Shown here: one piece after another, positions 18,708-30,463 of the stretch
How positions within the stretch are numbered: position 1 is the stretch's first letter
Layout of the letters: every line of letters begins with the position of its first letter
DNA from: Sulfurimonas sp.
GTDB lineage: Bacteria; Campylobacterota; Campylobacteria; Campylobacterales; Sulfurimonadaceae
Reading direction: 5' to 3'
NCBI GenBank assembly: GCA_013791885.1
Contig: VMSZ01000001.1
Span: forward strand, 25,647-89,646
Length of the DNA: 64,000 nucleotides
Notes under the pieces: generated by a model
What the model was told of the DNA's origin: nothing
The model's input: the letters and a program-made list of their open reading frames with translations, nothing else
Database searches by the model: none
Made by a program: the position numbers and the translations under genes

Positions 18708-19763
18708 TTATTTAGATAATACAGCTTCGATACGTCTGTTCTCAGCACGACCTTCTTTAGTCATGTTGCTTGCAACCGGTTGAGACTCACCTTGACCTAC
18801 AGTTGTAACTCTATCAGCAGAAACACCTTTTGCAACTAATGAAGTTTTTACAGCGTTTGCTCTGTTTTGAGAAAGTTTCATGTTTGCAGCTTCGCTACCT
18901 ACACTGTCAGTATGACCAATGATTTCAGCTTTGTAAGATTTAGCAGCTTTTAAGAAATCTGCAAATTTTTGAACGTTAGCGTCTGAAGCTTTGTCAATTT
19001 TGTAAGAGTTGTTGTCAAAGTTGATGTGAAGGTTTGCAACGATTGTACAACCATCTTTATCTACTTGAACGCCAGCCGGAGTATTTGGACATTTGTCCAT
19101 TGAATCTTTAACACCGTCTTTGTCTGCATCGCCATCTACTTTAACAGGAGCAACAACAACCGGAGCCGGTTTAGCAACAACTGGAGCAACAACAGGTGCA
19201 GCAACAGGAGCAGGTTTTACTTCAGGAGCACCAAATGCAAAGTTAACACCAAAAAGGCCCATAACATTGTTATCCCATCTTGCAGCATTTTCTTTTAATT
19301 CGTAAACTGCTTCAAGTTTAAGTGCAACATGTTCCATTATTGGCATTTTAACACCAACACCGGCATCTAAAAATAGACTGTCAACATTTTCTTGTTGTTT
19401 GTTATCCATTTTTTCCATACCAAGACCCGCTTTAGCAAAAGGTTGGAAATAACTGTCTGTTTTGTATGTATAAACACCGTTTAATGCAATACGTAAAACG
19501 TCCGTTGAACCATCAGCAGGAAGTTCATACTCTCCGTTCTTGCTATTTGAATCAGTGTATAAAACTGCAAGTTCAGGACTGATTGCCCAATCAGGATTAT
19601 TGTATTGTAGCTCAACACCATATACCATATAACCATTGTCTTTGAAGCCTAGGTTTCCTTCAGCAAAGTTGTATCCAACAACAGGAGTAATCTCATAGTT
19701 GTATGGAGTAGCAAGAGCTAACGATCCAGCAAGTAAAGCCGGGATAAGAAGAATTTTTTTCAT
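18708..19763 (-). CDS. OmpA-family outer membrane protein
   Basis: Beta-barrel N-terminus, Ala/Pro/Val linker, DADKDGVKDSMDKCPNTPAGVQVDKDGC, OmpA C-terminal IIGHTDSVGSEAANMKLSQNRANAVKTSL. Confidence 0.93.
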   Translation of the reverse strand: MKKILLIPALLAGSLALATPYNYEITPVVGYNFAEGNLGFKDNGYMVYGVELQYNNPDWAISPELAVLYTDSNSKNGEYELPADGSTDVLRIALNGVYTYKTDSYFQPFAKAGLGMEKMDNKQQENVDSLFLDAGVGVKMPIMEHVALKLEAVYELKENAARWDNNVMGLFGVNFAFGAPEVKPAPVAAPVVAPVVAKPAPVVVAPVKVDGDADKDGVKDSMDKCPNTPAGVQVDKDGCTIVANLHINFDNNSYKIDKASDANVQKFADFLKAAKSYKAEIIGHTDSVGSEAANMKLSQNRANAVKTSLVAKGVSADRVTTVGQGESQPVASNMTKEGRAENRRIEAVLSK

Positions 19764-19871
19764 TTTAAGTCCTTATATTTTAAATGTTTGTGTCAATTAG
19801 ATACTATCTGTTCTAAATAAGTCACATTATTTCGCAATTATAGCGAAATTTAATGTGAAAATAGTGTTGAA

Positions 19872-21134
19872 CTATTTTCTTGGATCTGAAATATAGCCGG
19901 TAATAGCAGATATGGCAGCAACTGCCGAATTTGCCAAGTAAACTTTTGAACTGCGGCTTCCCATACGTCCAACGAAGTTACGGTTGGTTGTAGAAACTGC
20001 AACCTCTCCATCACCAAGTATACCCATGTATCCACCCAGACAAGCGCCACAAGTAGGATTGCTTACAACTCCGCCGGCATCAATTATAATATCCATGTAG
20101 CCAAGTCTATAAGCTTCTTGCAGAATTTTTTGAGTTCCTGGAGTTACTATGAGACGTACGTCATCGTGAACTCTTTTACCCTTAAGAATCTCAGAAGCAG
20201 TCTTTAGGTCGCCTAAGCGACCATTTGTACAAGAGCCTATGAAAGCCTGGTCAATTTTTATTTTATCGTTTACAGCCTGCGTTATGCTGTGACCGTTTGA
20301 CGGTAAGAACGGGTAAGCAATAACAGGTTCTAATTCTGCTACATTTATCTCTAAAACCATGTCGTATTTAGCGTCTGCATCTGAGGCATGGATTCTTGGT
20401 GCACGAGCTAATGTCTTGTCTGCAAGAAACTCTTTTGTAACATCGTCATATGCAACTATTCCGCTTTTAGCACCAGCTTCTATGGCCATATTACACATAG
20501 AAAATCTATCGTCCATGTTTAAATACTCAATTGTGCTGCCTGTAAACTCTAAAGTTTTATAGAGGGCTCCATCAACACCAATCATTCTGATGATTTCTAA
20601 AATAATATCTTTTCCTGTGGTATAAAGACCCGGTTTTCCACTAAGAACTACTTTAATTGATTCTGGAACTTTAAACCAGTTTCCGCCTGTAATCATTGCA
20701 AAAGCTAAGTCTGTTGAACCCATCCCTGTTGAAAAAGCACCTAAAGCACCATGTGTACAAGTATGTGAATCTGCACCGATGATAACATCTCCCGGAGAGA
20801 TAAGACCTTTTTCCGGTAAAAGAGCGTGCTCAATTCCCATATCTTTTTCATCAAAAAAGTTTTTAAGATTGTACTCTTTGGCAAAATCACGGGAAATACG
20901 TGCCTGATTTGCTGATTCAATATCTTTTGCTGGAATAAAATGGTCAAGAACAAGTGCAAATCCGTCCGGATTGGCAAGTTTTTTTGCACCGCTTAGTCTG
21001 AACGCACTAATAGAGATAGGAGTAGTAATATCATTACCGATAACCATGTCTATGTTTGAGCGTATGATTTCGCCGGCATATACTTTGCGACCAACATGCT
21101 CTGAGAATATTTTTTCAGTTATAGTTTGAGCCAT
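19872..21134 (-). CDS. leuC: 3-isopropylmalate dehydratase large subunit
   Basis: GADSHTCTHGALGAFSTGMGSTD, IDQAFIGSCTNGRLGDL, NPTCGACLGGYMG; start trimmed to MAQTITEK. Confidence 0.93.
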   Translation of the reverse strand: MAQTITEKIFSEHVGRKVYAGEIIRSNIDMVIGNDITTPISISAFRLSGAKKLANPDGFALVLDHFIPAKDIESANQARISRDFAKEYNLKNFFDEKDMGIEHALLPEKGLISPGDVIIGADSHTCTHGALGAFSTGMGSTDLAFAMITGGNWFKVPESIKVVLSGKPGLYTTGKDIILEIIRMIGVDGALYKTLEFTGSTIEYLNMDDRFSMCNMAIEAGAKSGIVAYDDVTKEFLADKTLARAPRIHASDADAKYDMVLEINVAELEPVIAYPFLPSNGHSITQAVNDKIKIDQAFIGSCTNGRLGDLKTASEILKGKRVHDDVRLIVTPGTQKILQEAYRLGYMDIIIDAGGVVSNPTCGACLGGYMGILGDGEVAVSTTNRNFVGRMGSRSSKVYLANSAVAAISAITGYISDPRK

Positions 21135-21353
21135 AATTTGATTCCTTTTTATTTGATTTAAACGCGACAGGAACATCTTCCTTTCGCTACGCTAAGGTCG
21201 CTTAGGACACTTAAGGGCAGCCCAATGCAGGAAATCACTAGATGATTTCTCGTGAAAGCTTTGCCTCTTTGAGGCAAGAGTTTTCAGTGCTATGCCAAAT
21301 TTTTTTCGGAATTATAGCATTGCAGAATTAAATTTATAATATTTTTGTTTTTT

Positions 21354-22184
21354 TTACTTTCCGAAAACTTCTTTTAAAAGAGAACTTGTTTGTGCAAGAG
21401 GATCTTTTCTAATCTCTGCTTCTTTCTCTGCGAGCATTTTAAAAAGCCCTGATATCGCCTGTTCTGTGACATAATCATCAAGATTTTCATCCGAACTGCT
21501 TGGAAGATATTCATCTGCACCAAAACCTTTGGCCATTTCCATAAGAGAGTTGTCTTCTATAAAGTTTTTCGCGTTTTCACCATAGTATTCATTAAAAATA
21601 TCATAATATTTGGCAACATCATTTTCTTGCATACTCTCTTGGATAATAGGTTTTATCATCTCTTTAAGTGAGCCGGTTGTGTTTTTTTGAAAGTACTCTG
21701 TAGCGGCATGCTCATTGCCATTTAAAATTGTTTTTGCATCATCAACAGACATTTTGTCAATGGCATCTACAAAAATAGCTGCAGTTTTTGGTGCAGCTTT
21801 GCTTGCAGCAGTGTTCATAGAATGTATCAAGTCATCTGCAAGTTTATCTCCGCCTACACTTCTTATGAGAGTCTCTGTTTTTGCCAGATTTTCTGGAAGA
21901 GGTATTTTGACATTGGGATTATTCAGATAACCGCCATCTTTTCCTAGTTCCGCTACGCCATACTTGACGCCATTTTTAAGTGCTTCTTTTAAACCGCTTG
22001 TAACGGTGTCGTTGCTAAGGCTTGATGCTTTGGCAGTGCTCGCTGTTGAAGAAGAAGGAGCCAGTTCTTGTTTTTTTGTTTGGACAACTTCACTAAGTTT
22101 TTGTTGTAAAATACCACCAAAATCAAGACCAAATGCCAAAGATGAACTTAGGGCGAGAGTTGCAATTATTGATATACTTTTCAT
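21354..22184 (-). CDS. DUF4197 domain exported protein
   Basis: Signal peptide; DAKTILNGNEHAATEYFQKNTTGSLKEMIKPIIQESM...FNEYYGENAK. Confidence 0.8.
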   Translation of the reverse strand: MKSISIIATLALSSSLAFGLDFGGILQQKLSEVVQTKKQELAPSSSTASTAKASSLSNDTVTSGLKEALKNGVKYGVAELGKDGGYLNNPNVKIPLPENLAKTETLIRSVGGDKLADDLIHSMNTAASKAAPKTAAIFVDAIDKMSVDDAKTILNGNEHAATEYFQKNTTGSLKEMIKPIIQESMQENDVAKYYDIFNEYYGENAKNFIEDNSLMEMAKGFGADEYLPSSSDENLDDYVTEQAISGLFKMLAEKEAEIRKDPLAQTSSLLKEVFGK

Positions 22185-22198
22185 ACTATTCCTTTTAT

Positions 22199-22702
22199 TT
22201 ATTGCTCATATTTTAAAGCTTTTTTTGTAAATTCAGCTGAACAAAAAAACATGCTGACAAAGATAGGGTTTAATTTAACATATTCTTCGTTAGCAGTTTC
22301 GAAGACTTTAAAATTAAAGCCGCCACCGTCATTTTCATCTTTTGGAGTAACAGTAAATTCAATCGGAGCAAGAGTTTTAACCATATTAAGGATGCTTTTT
22401 CTTTTTTTGCTGTTGTCATGGTTGAGAATGTTAAAGTCTGGTTCTTCTGAACTTTTATGCGAAATCAAAATTTCATTAAGAAGGTCGAACTTATCTTTAA
22501 AAACTATTTTGTTCCAGGTTATAATGGTGTTTGGAGTTTCTATTTTACATGCTTTAAAAGTAAGCGGATGCGGTTTTTGTGCTCTCATGGCTTCGATGAG
22601 CGCGAGTAAAAAGTTCGCTCCGCCTATGCTTTGAGCTGCTTTTTCCATAAAAAGATGGATGAGGGTTTTATTTTCCTCTGATTGTTGGTTAAAATTACAC
22701 AT
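22199..22702 (-). CDS. hypothetical protein
   Basis: 167 aa ORF in operon-like spacing with the DUF4197 gene. Confidence 0.65.
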   Translation of the reverse strand: MCNFNQQSEENKTLIHLFMEKAAQSIGGANFLLALIEAMRAQKPHPLTFKACKIETPNTIITWNKIVFKDKFDLLNEILISHKSSEEPDFNILNHDNSKKRKSILNMVKTLAPIEFTVTPKDENDGGGFNFKVFETANEEYVKLNPIFVSMFFCSAEFTKKALKYEQ

Positions 22703-22903
22703 ATTGTTTCTCCTCTTAAAGGTGAGATTTTATCCAAATCATGATTAAAAAGTGTCCTAACTGAAAAAACTATTAACTGAAATCTTAAATCAGTTTTACT
22801 TAAGCATATCGTAATAACAAAGCTATTATGATGTCAAAAGTAAAAGAGGACAAAAATTGTCTGATTTAAAATAAGAGCTTTTTAGTCTCTATAAAAAAGG
22901 TAG

Positions 22904-24121
<1,218 letters not shown>

Positions 24122-24263
24122 TTGCTAACGCAATTAATGGCACCTCTATCCATGAGAACGATGTTTGAGCAAAAGCCCAAGCATCTACGCTAGCCGCTTA
24201 GGCACTAAAGCTAGCTTCTGCGAAGCAGAAAAAGAAAAATGAATAATTATTAAGGAGTAAGAA

Positions 24264-25238
24264 ATGGCAAAAGCAGATATGTTAGGTGCGTCACTTTGGG
24301 ACGCATATTCAAATAAAGTAACAACTCTTATGAACAATCCTCAGCACCAAGGGGAAATTTTTGAAGCAGACGCTGAGTCTCGCGGGAACAAACTCATCGT
24401 TGCAGATTTTGGTGCGGAGAGTTGTGGGGACGCAGTGCGTTTGTACTGGGAAATAGACCCGGCAAATGACACAATCGTAAATTCAAAATTTAAGAGTTTT
24501 GGATGTGGTACAGCTATCGCGTCATCAGACGTTATGACTGAACTTTGTATTGGTAAAACGGTTCAAGAAGCTGTAAAAATTACAAATATTGACGTTGAGA
24601 TGGCTCTTCGTGATACACCGGATGTTCCAGCTGTTCCACCTCAAAAAATGCACTGTTCTGTTATGGCTTATGACGTTATCAAAAAAGCTGCGGGACTTTA
24701 CATGGGTGTTGATGCGGCGAGTTTTGAGAGTGAAATCATCGTTTGTGAATGTGCGCGTGTAAGTTTAGGCACACTTCAAGAGGTTATCAAGTTAAATGAC
24801 CTTAAAACAGTTGAGCAGATTACAGATTACACAAAAGCCGGCGGTTTCTGTAAATCTTGTATCAAACCAGGCGGTCACGAGGCTAGAGAATGGTACTTAG
24901 TTGACATTTTAGCGAACACTCGTAAAGAGATGGACGAAGAGAAAATGAAACTAGCTGCTGATGCCGGAGTTAACGGTAAATTTGAAGAGATGACTTTAGT
25001 ACAACAGATTAAAGCTGTTGACGCAATCGTTGATGAGAATGTACGTCAGTTCCTCGTTATGGACGGTGGCGATATGGAAGTTATCGACATTAAAAAAGGT
25101 GATGATTACATAGATATTTACATTCGTTACCTAGGTGCATGTAACGGTTGTGCTTCTTCATCAACCGGTACACTTTACGCAATTGAAGCAACATTGAAAG
25201 AAAAACTTTCTTCTAAAATCAGAGTTTTACCAATATAA
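24264..25238 (+). CDS. nifU: Fe-S cluster scaffold NifU (IscU-like, BFD-like and Nfu domains)
   Basis: FGAESCGDAVRLYWEID, FGCGTAIASSDVMTEL, CxC...CKSC BFD-like, C-terminal GACNGCASSSTGTLYAIE. Confidence 0.95.
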   Translation: MAKADMLGASLWDAYSNKVTTLMNNPQHQGEIFEADAESRGNKLIVADFGAESCGDAVRLYWEIDPANDTIVNSKFKSFGCGTAIASSDVMTELCIGKTVQEAVKITNIDVEMALRDTPDVPAVPPQKMHCSVMAYDVIKKAAGLYMGVDAASFESEIIVCECARVSLGTLQEVIKLNDLKTVEQITDYTKAGGFCKSCIKPGGHEAREWYLVDILANTRKEMDEEKMKLAADAGVNGKFEEMTLVQQIKAVDAIVDENVRQFLVMDGGDMEVIDIKKGDDYIDIYIRYLGACNGCASSSTGTLYAIEATLKEKLSSKIRVLPI

Positions 25239-25247
25239 CTCTCTTCT

Positions 25248-25279
25248 AAACGCAGTCTAGCTTTTTAGGCTGCGTTTTT
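25248..25279 (+). terminator. rho-independent terminator built from an inverted pair of the AAACGCAG motif
   Basis: AAACGCAGtCTA-gcttttt-TAGgCTGCGTTTTT immediately downstream of nifU. Confidence 0.88.
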
Positions 25280-25347
25280 CCACTTTATTTTCCCCACGCA
25301 AAATTTTAAAATATGGTTACAATTGCACATTTAAATGAGGCAAAAAT

Positions 25348-25971
25348 ATGAGCCAGGAACTTTACTCTAAGATTACAGATGCTTTAGTAGATGATGGTTA
25401 TATCATAGTTCCAAACGCCATAAACGCAACTCTCTCACAAAATCTTATCGCTCTTGCAAAAAAATCTAAAAACTTCAAGCGTGCCGGAATATCTGCCCGA
25501 AAAAAGATTCGTTCGGACAAAAGACGCGACAAAATTCTCTGGCTCAATGAAGACAATGGTACCCAGAGTGAGTTTATCAGTTTCGCTGATGGGCTCAAAG
25601 ATTTTTTAAACAGGGAACTTTTTATTGGAATCAGTTATTTTGAGAGTCACTTTGCTTTGTATGAAGAGGGTGATTTTTATGAAACACATTATGATGCCTT
25701 TAAAAACTCAGTAAACCGTGTTGTAACGGTAGTCTATTATCTCAATGAAAATTGGGATGAGAAGAGTGATGGCGGGGAACTTGTGATGTATGATGATGAC
25801 AATAATTTTATCAAAAAAGTACTGCCAGAGGCTGATACGCTCGTTGTTTTTATGAGTGAGAAATTTCCACATGAAGTTCTTAAAGCTAAAAGAAAAAGAT
25901 ACTCTATAGCCGGATGGTTCAGGGTAGATATACGTGAAGGAATCCCAGTGCCTCTTGAGTCATTGGCCTAA
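25348..25971 (+). CDS. 2OG-Fe(II) oxygenase (prolyl hydroxylase/SM-20-like)
   Basis: FYETHYDAFKN...RVVTVVYYLNENWDEKSDGGELVMY...FPHEVLKAKRKRYSIAGWFR: HxD...H and R. Confidence 0.88.
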   Translation: MSQELYSKITDALVDDGYIIVPNAINATLSQNLIALAKKSKNFKRAGISARKKIRSDKRRDKILWLNEDNGTQSEFISFADGLKDFLNRELFIGISYFESHFALYEEGDFYETHYDAFKNSVNRVVTVVYYLNENWDEKSDGGELVMYDDDNNFIKKVLPEADTLVVFMSEKFPHEVLKAKRKRYSIAGWFRVDIREGIPVPLESLA

Positions 25972-26079
25972 AGCTAATTATTTAATACTTTTGATTTAGC
26001 CAAGGCCGCTTCTATCTCTTCTTTGCTTACGTCCCCGCTAAAAGAGATTTGCACTCCTTCTTGCGTTTTATTGACAATC

Positions 26080-26322
26080 TTATTCACTTTTTCCCTTCGG
26101 AAGATATTGGAATTTTACAAAACATCTCCACTCTCTTGAATCGCTTTTTTCACAAAGACAGCCGACATCCATATCTTTGACATCATATTTGCTTTTCGCC
26201 TCGGCTTTTGCCAAAGCACAGGCATCTCTCTGTTCCTCAGCCAAACCCCGCTCAAGTCCGTCTAAAAGCGGTGATTGTGCAAATAAAAATGTTGTTAATG
26301 TTAGTAATAATAATTTTTTCAT
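26080..26322 (-). CDS. small exported hypothetical protein
   Basis: 80 aa with signal peptide MKKLLLLTLTTFLFAQS and CxC pattern. Confidence 0.65.
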   Translation of the reverse strand: MKKLLLLTLTTFLFAQSPLLDGLERGLAEEQRDACALAKAEAKSKYDVKDMDVGCLCEKSDSREWRCFVKFQYLPKGKSE

Positions 26323-26359
26323 GGGGCTATTTTACAAGATGCTTGCTATACTCTCGCTT

Positions 26360-27244
26360 ATGAAAAAGATGGACTATACAGAATTGGGAGGGACTTTGTT
26401 TGTCCCTTTCTGGCATAAAGATTTGCTCAAAATCGCTCATGGAACGAAATACCCGAACTTAAAAAGTATGCTTGTAGATACAGAAGACGGAGTAAACGCA
26501 GCCGAGTTTTTAGAAGCTCATCTGCGTTTAGAGAGCTTTTTACAAGAACTTCATGCACCAAAACCTTACCTCTTTATTCGCCCCAGAAACGTTGCGTTTT
26601 TAGAGGAGTTACTGCGTTTGGAAGGGATTGAAAAAATAGACGGCTTCATCTTGCCGAAGTTTTCTCTCTTAAACGCAGAAGAATATCTTGAACTCTTACG
26701 TGGGCGTGATTTTGTTTTTATGCCGAGTATTGAAGGAGAAGAGTTGTTTGAGCAAAATAAACTGTTAGAACTTCGCACAATCCTTTTGAGTTACAAAGAG
26801 CAAATTCCTCTTGTACGTTTTGGTTTGGAAGATATGCTCAGACAACTCGGCATGAGAAGAACATGTGATGAAAGCGTTTTTGATTTAAGCGCACCGGCAA
26901 GCGTTGCGGGAAATTTTATTGCTGCGTTTAAGAGTGCGGGTTTTACCGTAAGCGGCGGCGTTTACCCTTGTTTTAGAGATGAAGATGGTTTTGCAAAAGA
27001 CGTGAAACGCGATTTGAAAGAGGGACTTTTTTCTAAGACTATTATTCACCCTTCGCAGATAGAACTGACAAATGAGCTTTATAAAGTGAATGAAAAAAGT
27101 TTTGATGAAGCACTTGAACTCTGTTTCGCGACAAAGGCTGCGTTTGCTCAAAATGGTAAAATGGCTGAGGTCTCAACTATGAGCCCTCATGCCAAAGAGC
27201 TCATAAAACGGGCGCAGGTGTACGGATTATCGTTCCCAGAGTAG
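26360..27244 (+). CDS. HpcH/HpaI aldolase/citrate lyase (CitE-like) family protein
   Basis: MLVDTEDGVNAAEFLEAHL, PYLFIRPRNV, FILPKF, KTIIHPSQIELTNELY; start trimmed to ATG 26360. Confidence 0.82.
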   Translation: MKKMDYTELGGTLFVPFWHKDLLKIAHGTKYPNLKSMLVDTEDGVNAAEFLEAHLRLESFLQELHAPKPYLFIRPRNVAFLEELLRLEGIEKIDGFILPKFSLLNAEEYLELLRGRDFVFMPSIEGEELFEQNKLLELRTILLSYKEQIPLVRFGLEDMLRQLGMRRTCDESVFDLSAPASVAGNFIAAFKSAGFTVSGGVYPCFRDEDGFAKDVKRDLKEGLFSKTIIHPSQIELTNELYKVNEKSFDEALELCFATKAAFAQNGKMAEVSTMSPHAKELIKRAQVYGLSFPE

Positions 27245-29548
27245 GGCAAAATCTGTAATGCTGATGTCGCTTCTTCTTGGTTTTATAATCACACTCTCAA
27301 GAGGATAATTCTTCATATCCAGCTCTTCGCTAATCTCTTTGATTTCATCTTTTAAATTGCTCTCAAGCGTTTGCATCTCATCTTGAACATCATCTATAAA
27401 AAACTCTGCGTTTGCTACGTCCGCACGCTCTTTAAGAACTCCCTTTCCTTTAGAAAGAGTACTCGCACCTTTACTAATAGTGGAGGCACTCAGGGCTTTT
27501 TTACCAAAAAATGCACTCACAAGTGTCATCCCGACACTGATGATTGTGTCGGTCATTTTAGAAGTCACATCGGCTTGTTCTTTTTTGAGTTTCATGTCGA
27601 GTTTTTGAAGTTTGTCTTCGAGTTTGTTATAGTCGCTCTGGAACTTTTCCTGAAGTTTTTTCACTTTCTCTTCACGGAGTTCTTTGAGAGTATCTTCAAT
27701 ACGTACGAGGAAATCTCTTTTGCTCTCGCCAAGTTGAGATTCCAAACCTAAATCCTTACAGCTTAAAAGCTCAAGATTTTTTGTTTCATAAATAAAATCG
27801 CTCAGTGTTCGCTCAAAGCTTTTAAGAGAATTTTCTTTAGAAACAAGCTCAGGTAATTCTGCATAAGAAGCGTTCACAGGTGCCTCGGAAGACTTTTGAA
27901 CTATCTGCTCTTCGTAAGCCTTTGTCCAATCTACAGTAAAAGTTTGCGCATCAAGAGGAAGTTTGTAACAGAGAGTTTCTTGAGTGTCAATCCCTTTTTT
28001 TTGGTTAAAAAAACTGAGCTTAAGCTCTGCGTACAAATACGGATAGAGTGGAGATTCCTGATTTATATCTATAAAATACTCTTTGATATTTTGATTTAAA
28101 AGAGGTTTCGTGCTCACACTTGCCATATTTGCTGCGTTTTCTTTGGGCTGCGTTTGCGGAGTCTGCGTTTTTCTTTCCTGCATAAGTTTTTTGATGTCGT
28201 CTTTGGTCATGGGTCCTTTGAGATAAGAGAGCACCCAGCGTGTATAAAACTCCTCTGTATGGTCTTCATGCACATTTTTCAAAAAGAAGTGTCTGCCTTT
28301 GAGTGTGGCTATTTGTGTGGCGAGTTCCTCTTTGGAAAACTCTGATTTTGCGGCAATTCCGTCAAGAACTTTGGCGATATCCTGTTTGGTTTGGAGTTTT
28401 CCTATAAACCAGGTTCCTATGTTTGAGAGCCCTTTGTAGTCAATGTCTACAGGATTCTGTGTCGAGAGAATAATGCCGCAGCCAAAAGCTCTGGCTTGTT
28501 TTAAAAGCAGTAGCATAGGCTCTTTTGAAGGCGGATTTTTTGAAGGCGGGAAAAAGCCGAAAATTTCATCCATGTAAAGAATAGATTTTAGCGAAGAGCT
28601 TCCTCGCTGAGCGCGCATCCAACTTATGTAAGCGTTTAAAAGCAGGGTGACAAAAAACATTCGCTCCTCATCAGAGAGATGTGCAATGGAGAAGATGGCT
28701 ATTTTTGCTTTACCCTCTTCATCGTAAAGCATATTTTGAATGTCAAGCGGCTCGCCCTTTATCCATGAAGAAAAAGTGACCGAAGAGATGACGCTGTTAA
28801 AAAGAGTAGCAAGTTTTATTCTCTCGTTTTGCGGATAAAACGCATCTAAAGTGAGCATCCCTATTTTTTCAAAAGGCGGAGTCATGATGTTTGAAATGAG
28901 CGTTTGCATACTCAGTGAAATACCCTGAGTATAGTAGTGGCTGAAAATGTTTGAGAGTAAGAGATGCTCTTTAGAATTGAGTGAATCGCTTGAGATGCCT
29001 ACGAGTGATAAAAGTGAGGAAGTGGTTGTATTTATGAGCGAAGCAAGAGTGTCCTCATCTTCAAGTATGCTTTGCGGCGGTGCGGCAAAACTTCCTAAAA
29101 TATCTACGCCCACACCGGCTGAACTTCCGGGAGTGTAGATAGTTTTGGGTACGTCGGCAAATCTTTTGACACGCTCTAAATCCTGTCCAAAACTCTCAAT
29201 GCCGGCTTTGTTGCTTTTCGCTAAATCCTCTGCCATCTCCTGAAGCGTTTTGCCTTTTGCGTTTGCTTCATTCTCGTCTATCCAAGAGAGATAATCTTCC
29301 GGTCGCATTTGCTCAAACGCAAGACAAAGATTCGACATATCTCCTTTTGGGTCGATGACGATGGCGGGGATGTTGTCAAGTGCCGCTTCTTCAATAAGTC
29401 CGATACCAAGTCCTGTTTTACCGGAACCTGTCATTCCTATGATGGCCGCATGGGTTGTAAGATGTTTAGATTTGTAGAGACTGAGAGAATCGTCTTTTGC
29501 GTTTTTGCCTAAATAAAAAAGTGCTAACTGTTCATAAAGTTCTTTCAT
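27227..29548 (-). CDS. HerA-like ATPase (DUF853/helicase HerA-like C-terminal family)
   Basis: IGMTGSGKTGLGIGLIEEA Walker A, IDPKGDMSNL, LYMDEIFGFFPP Walker B, long coiled-coil C-terminus. Confidence 0.85.
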   Translation of the reverse strand: MKELYEQLALFYLGKNAKDDSLSLYKSKHLTTHAAIIGMTGSGKTGLGIGLIEEAALDNIPAIVIDPKGDMSNLCLAFEQMRPEDYLSWIDENEANAKGKTLQEMAEDLAKSNKAGIESFGQDLERVKRFADVPKTIYTPGSSAGVGVDILGSFAAPPQSILEDEDTLASLINTTTSSLLSLVGISSDSLNSKEHLLLSNIFSHYYTQGISLSMQTLISNIMTPPFEKIGMLTLDAFYPQNERIKLATLFNSVISSVTFSSWIKGEPLDIQNMLYDEEGKAKIAIFSIAHLSDEERMFFVTLLLNAYISWMRAQRGSSSLKSILYMDEIFGFFPPSKNPPSKEPMLLLLKQARAFGCGIILSTQNPVDIDYKGLSNIGTWFIGKLQTKQDIAKVLDGIAAKSEFSKEELATQIATLKGRHFFLKNVHEDHTEEFYTRWVLSYLKGPMTKDDIKKLMQERKTQTPQTQPKENAANMASVSTKPLLNQNIKEYFIDINQESPLYPYLYAELKLSFFNQKKGIDTQETLCYKLPLDAQTFTVDWTKAYEEQIVQKSSEAPVNASYAELPELVSKENSLKSFERTLSDFIYETKNLELLSCKDLGLESQLGESKRDFLVRIEDTLKELREEKVKKLQEKFQSDYNKLEDKLQKLDMKLKKEQADVTSKMTDTIISVGMTLVSAFFGKKALSASTISKGASTLSKGKGVLKERADVANAEFFIDDVQDEMQTLESNLKDEIKEISEELDMKNYPLESVIIKPRRSDISITDFALLWER

Positions 29549-29599
29549 TTTTCCGCCTTTTTGTTTGCTATAATTTTAACCAAAATAAGAGGGATTTGT

Positions 29600-30463
29600 A
29601 TGAAGTGGGAAGATTTAAGAAGAAGTTCTAACATAGAAGATTTACGCTCAAAAGGTCCTGCGAGAGGCTTTGGCGGAGGTGGACGAAATATATTTCCTAT
29701 TGTACAGTTTCTGATGGGAACAAAAATAGGACGCATTATTTTAGTCATTGGGGTGATTGCCTACTTTTTAGGGTTTAATCCACTGAGCCTTTTAGACTCA
29801 CGACAAGAAGCTCCAAAAACACAGGTTACAGCTTCCGCAGACAATAAAACAGCCGAATTTGTCTCAGCAGTTTTAGGTCAGACAGAAGATGTCTGGCATA
29901 AACTTTTTGCTCAAGAAGGGCTACGTTACGAGGAGCCGAAGCTTGTCCTTTTTCGTGGGAGTGTGAACAGCGGCTGTGGATATGCAAGTTCTCAAATGGG
30001 ACCGTTTTATTGCCCAAACGACAAAAAAGTTTATCTTGATATGAGTTTCTTTGATGAGCTTAAACGCAGACACAATGCTCCGGGGGATTTTGCTCAGGCT
30101 TATGTTATCGCCCATGAAGTCGGGCACCATGTACAAAATCTTTTAGGAACGCTTGATAAATCCCACTCTGCAAAAGCTTCAAGCTCTAAAACGCAGGCAA
30201 ACGCAGTGCAGGTCAAAGTAGAACTTCAGGCGGATTGTTACTCAGGTGTTTGGGCGCATTATCTTGGCGCTGTGCTTGAAGATGGAGACATTGAAGAAGC
30301 TTTAGGTGCAGCGAGCGCCATAGGTGATGACACTCTGCAAAAACAAGCACAAGGCTACGTCGTTCCAGATGCGTTTACGCATGGAAGTTCGGTAGACAGA
30401 GTAAAATGGTTTAAGCTTGGTTACAAAGGCGGAGAACTTCGCTCTTGTCAGACAGGCATCTAG
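29600..30463 (+). CDS. ypfJ: neutral zinc metallopeptidase (YpfJ family)
   Basis: MKWEDLRRSSNIEDLRS, GSVNSGCGYASSQMGPFYCPNDKKVYLD, AYVIAHEVGHHVQNLLG (HEXXH), ELQADCYSGVWAH. Confidence 0.93.
   Translation: MKWEDLRRSSNIEDLRSKGPARGFGGGGRNIFPIVQFLMGTKIGRIILVIGVIAYFLGFNPLSLLDSRQEAPKTQVTASADNKTAEFVSAVLGQTEDVWHKLFAQEGLRYEEPKLVLFRGSVNSGCGYASSQMGPFYCPNDKKVYLDMSFFDELKRRHNAPGDFAQAYVIAHEVGHHVQNLLGTLDKSHSAKASSSKTQANAVQVKVELQADCYSGVWAHYLGAVLEDGDIEEALGAASAIGDDTLQKQAQGYVVPDAFTHGSSVDRVKWFKLGYKGGELRSCQTGI

Noticed and set aside
19135-19215. Repetitive GGAGCAACAAC-like tract
   Set aside because: Encodes the Ala/Pro/Val-rich linker of the OmpA protein; ordinary low-complexity coding sequence, not a CRISPR or satellite.
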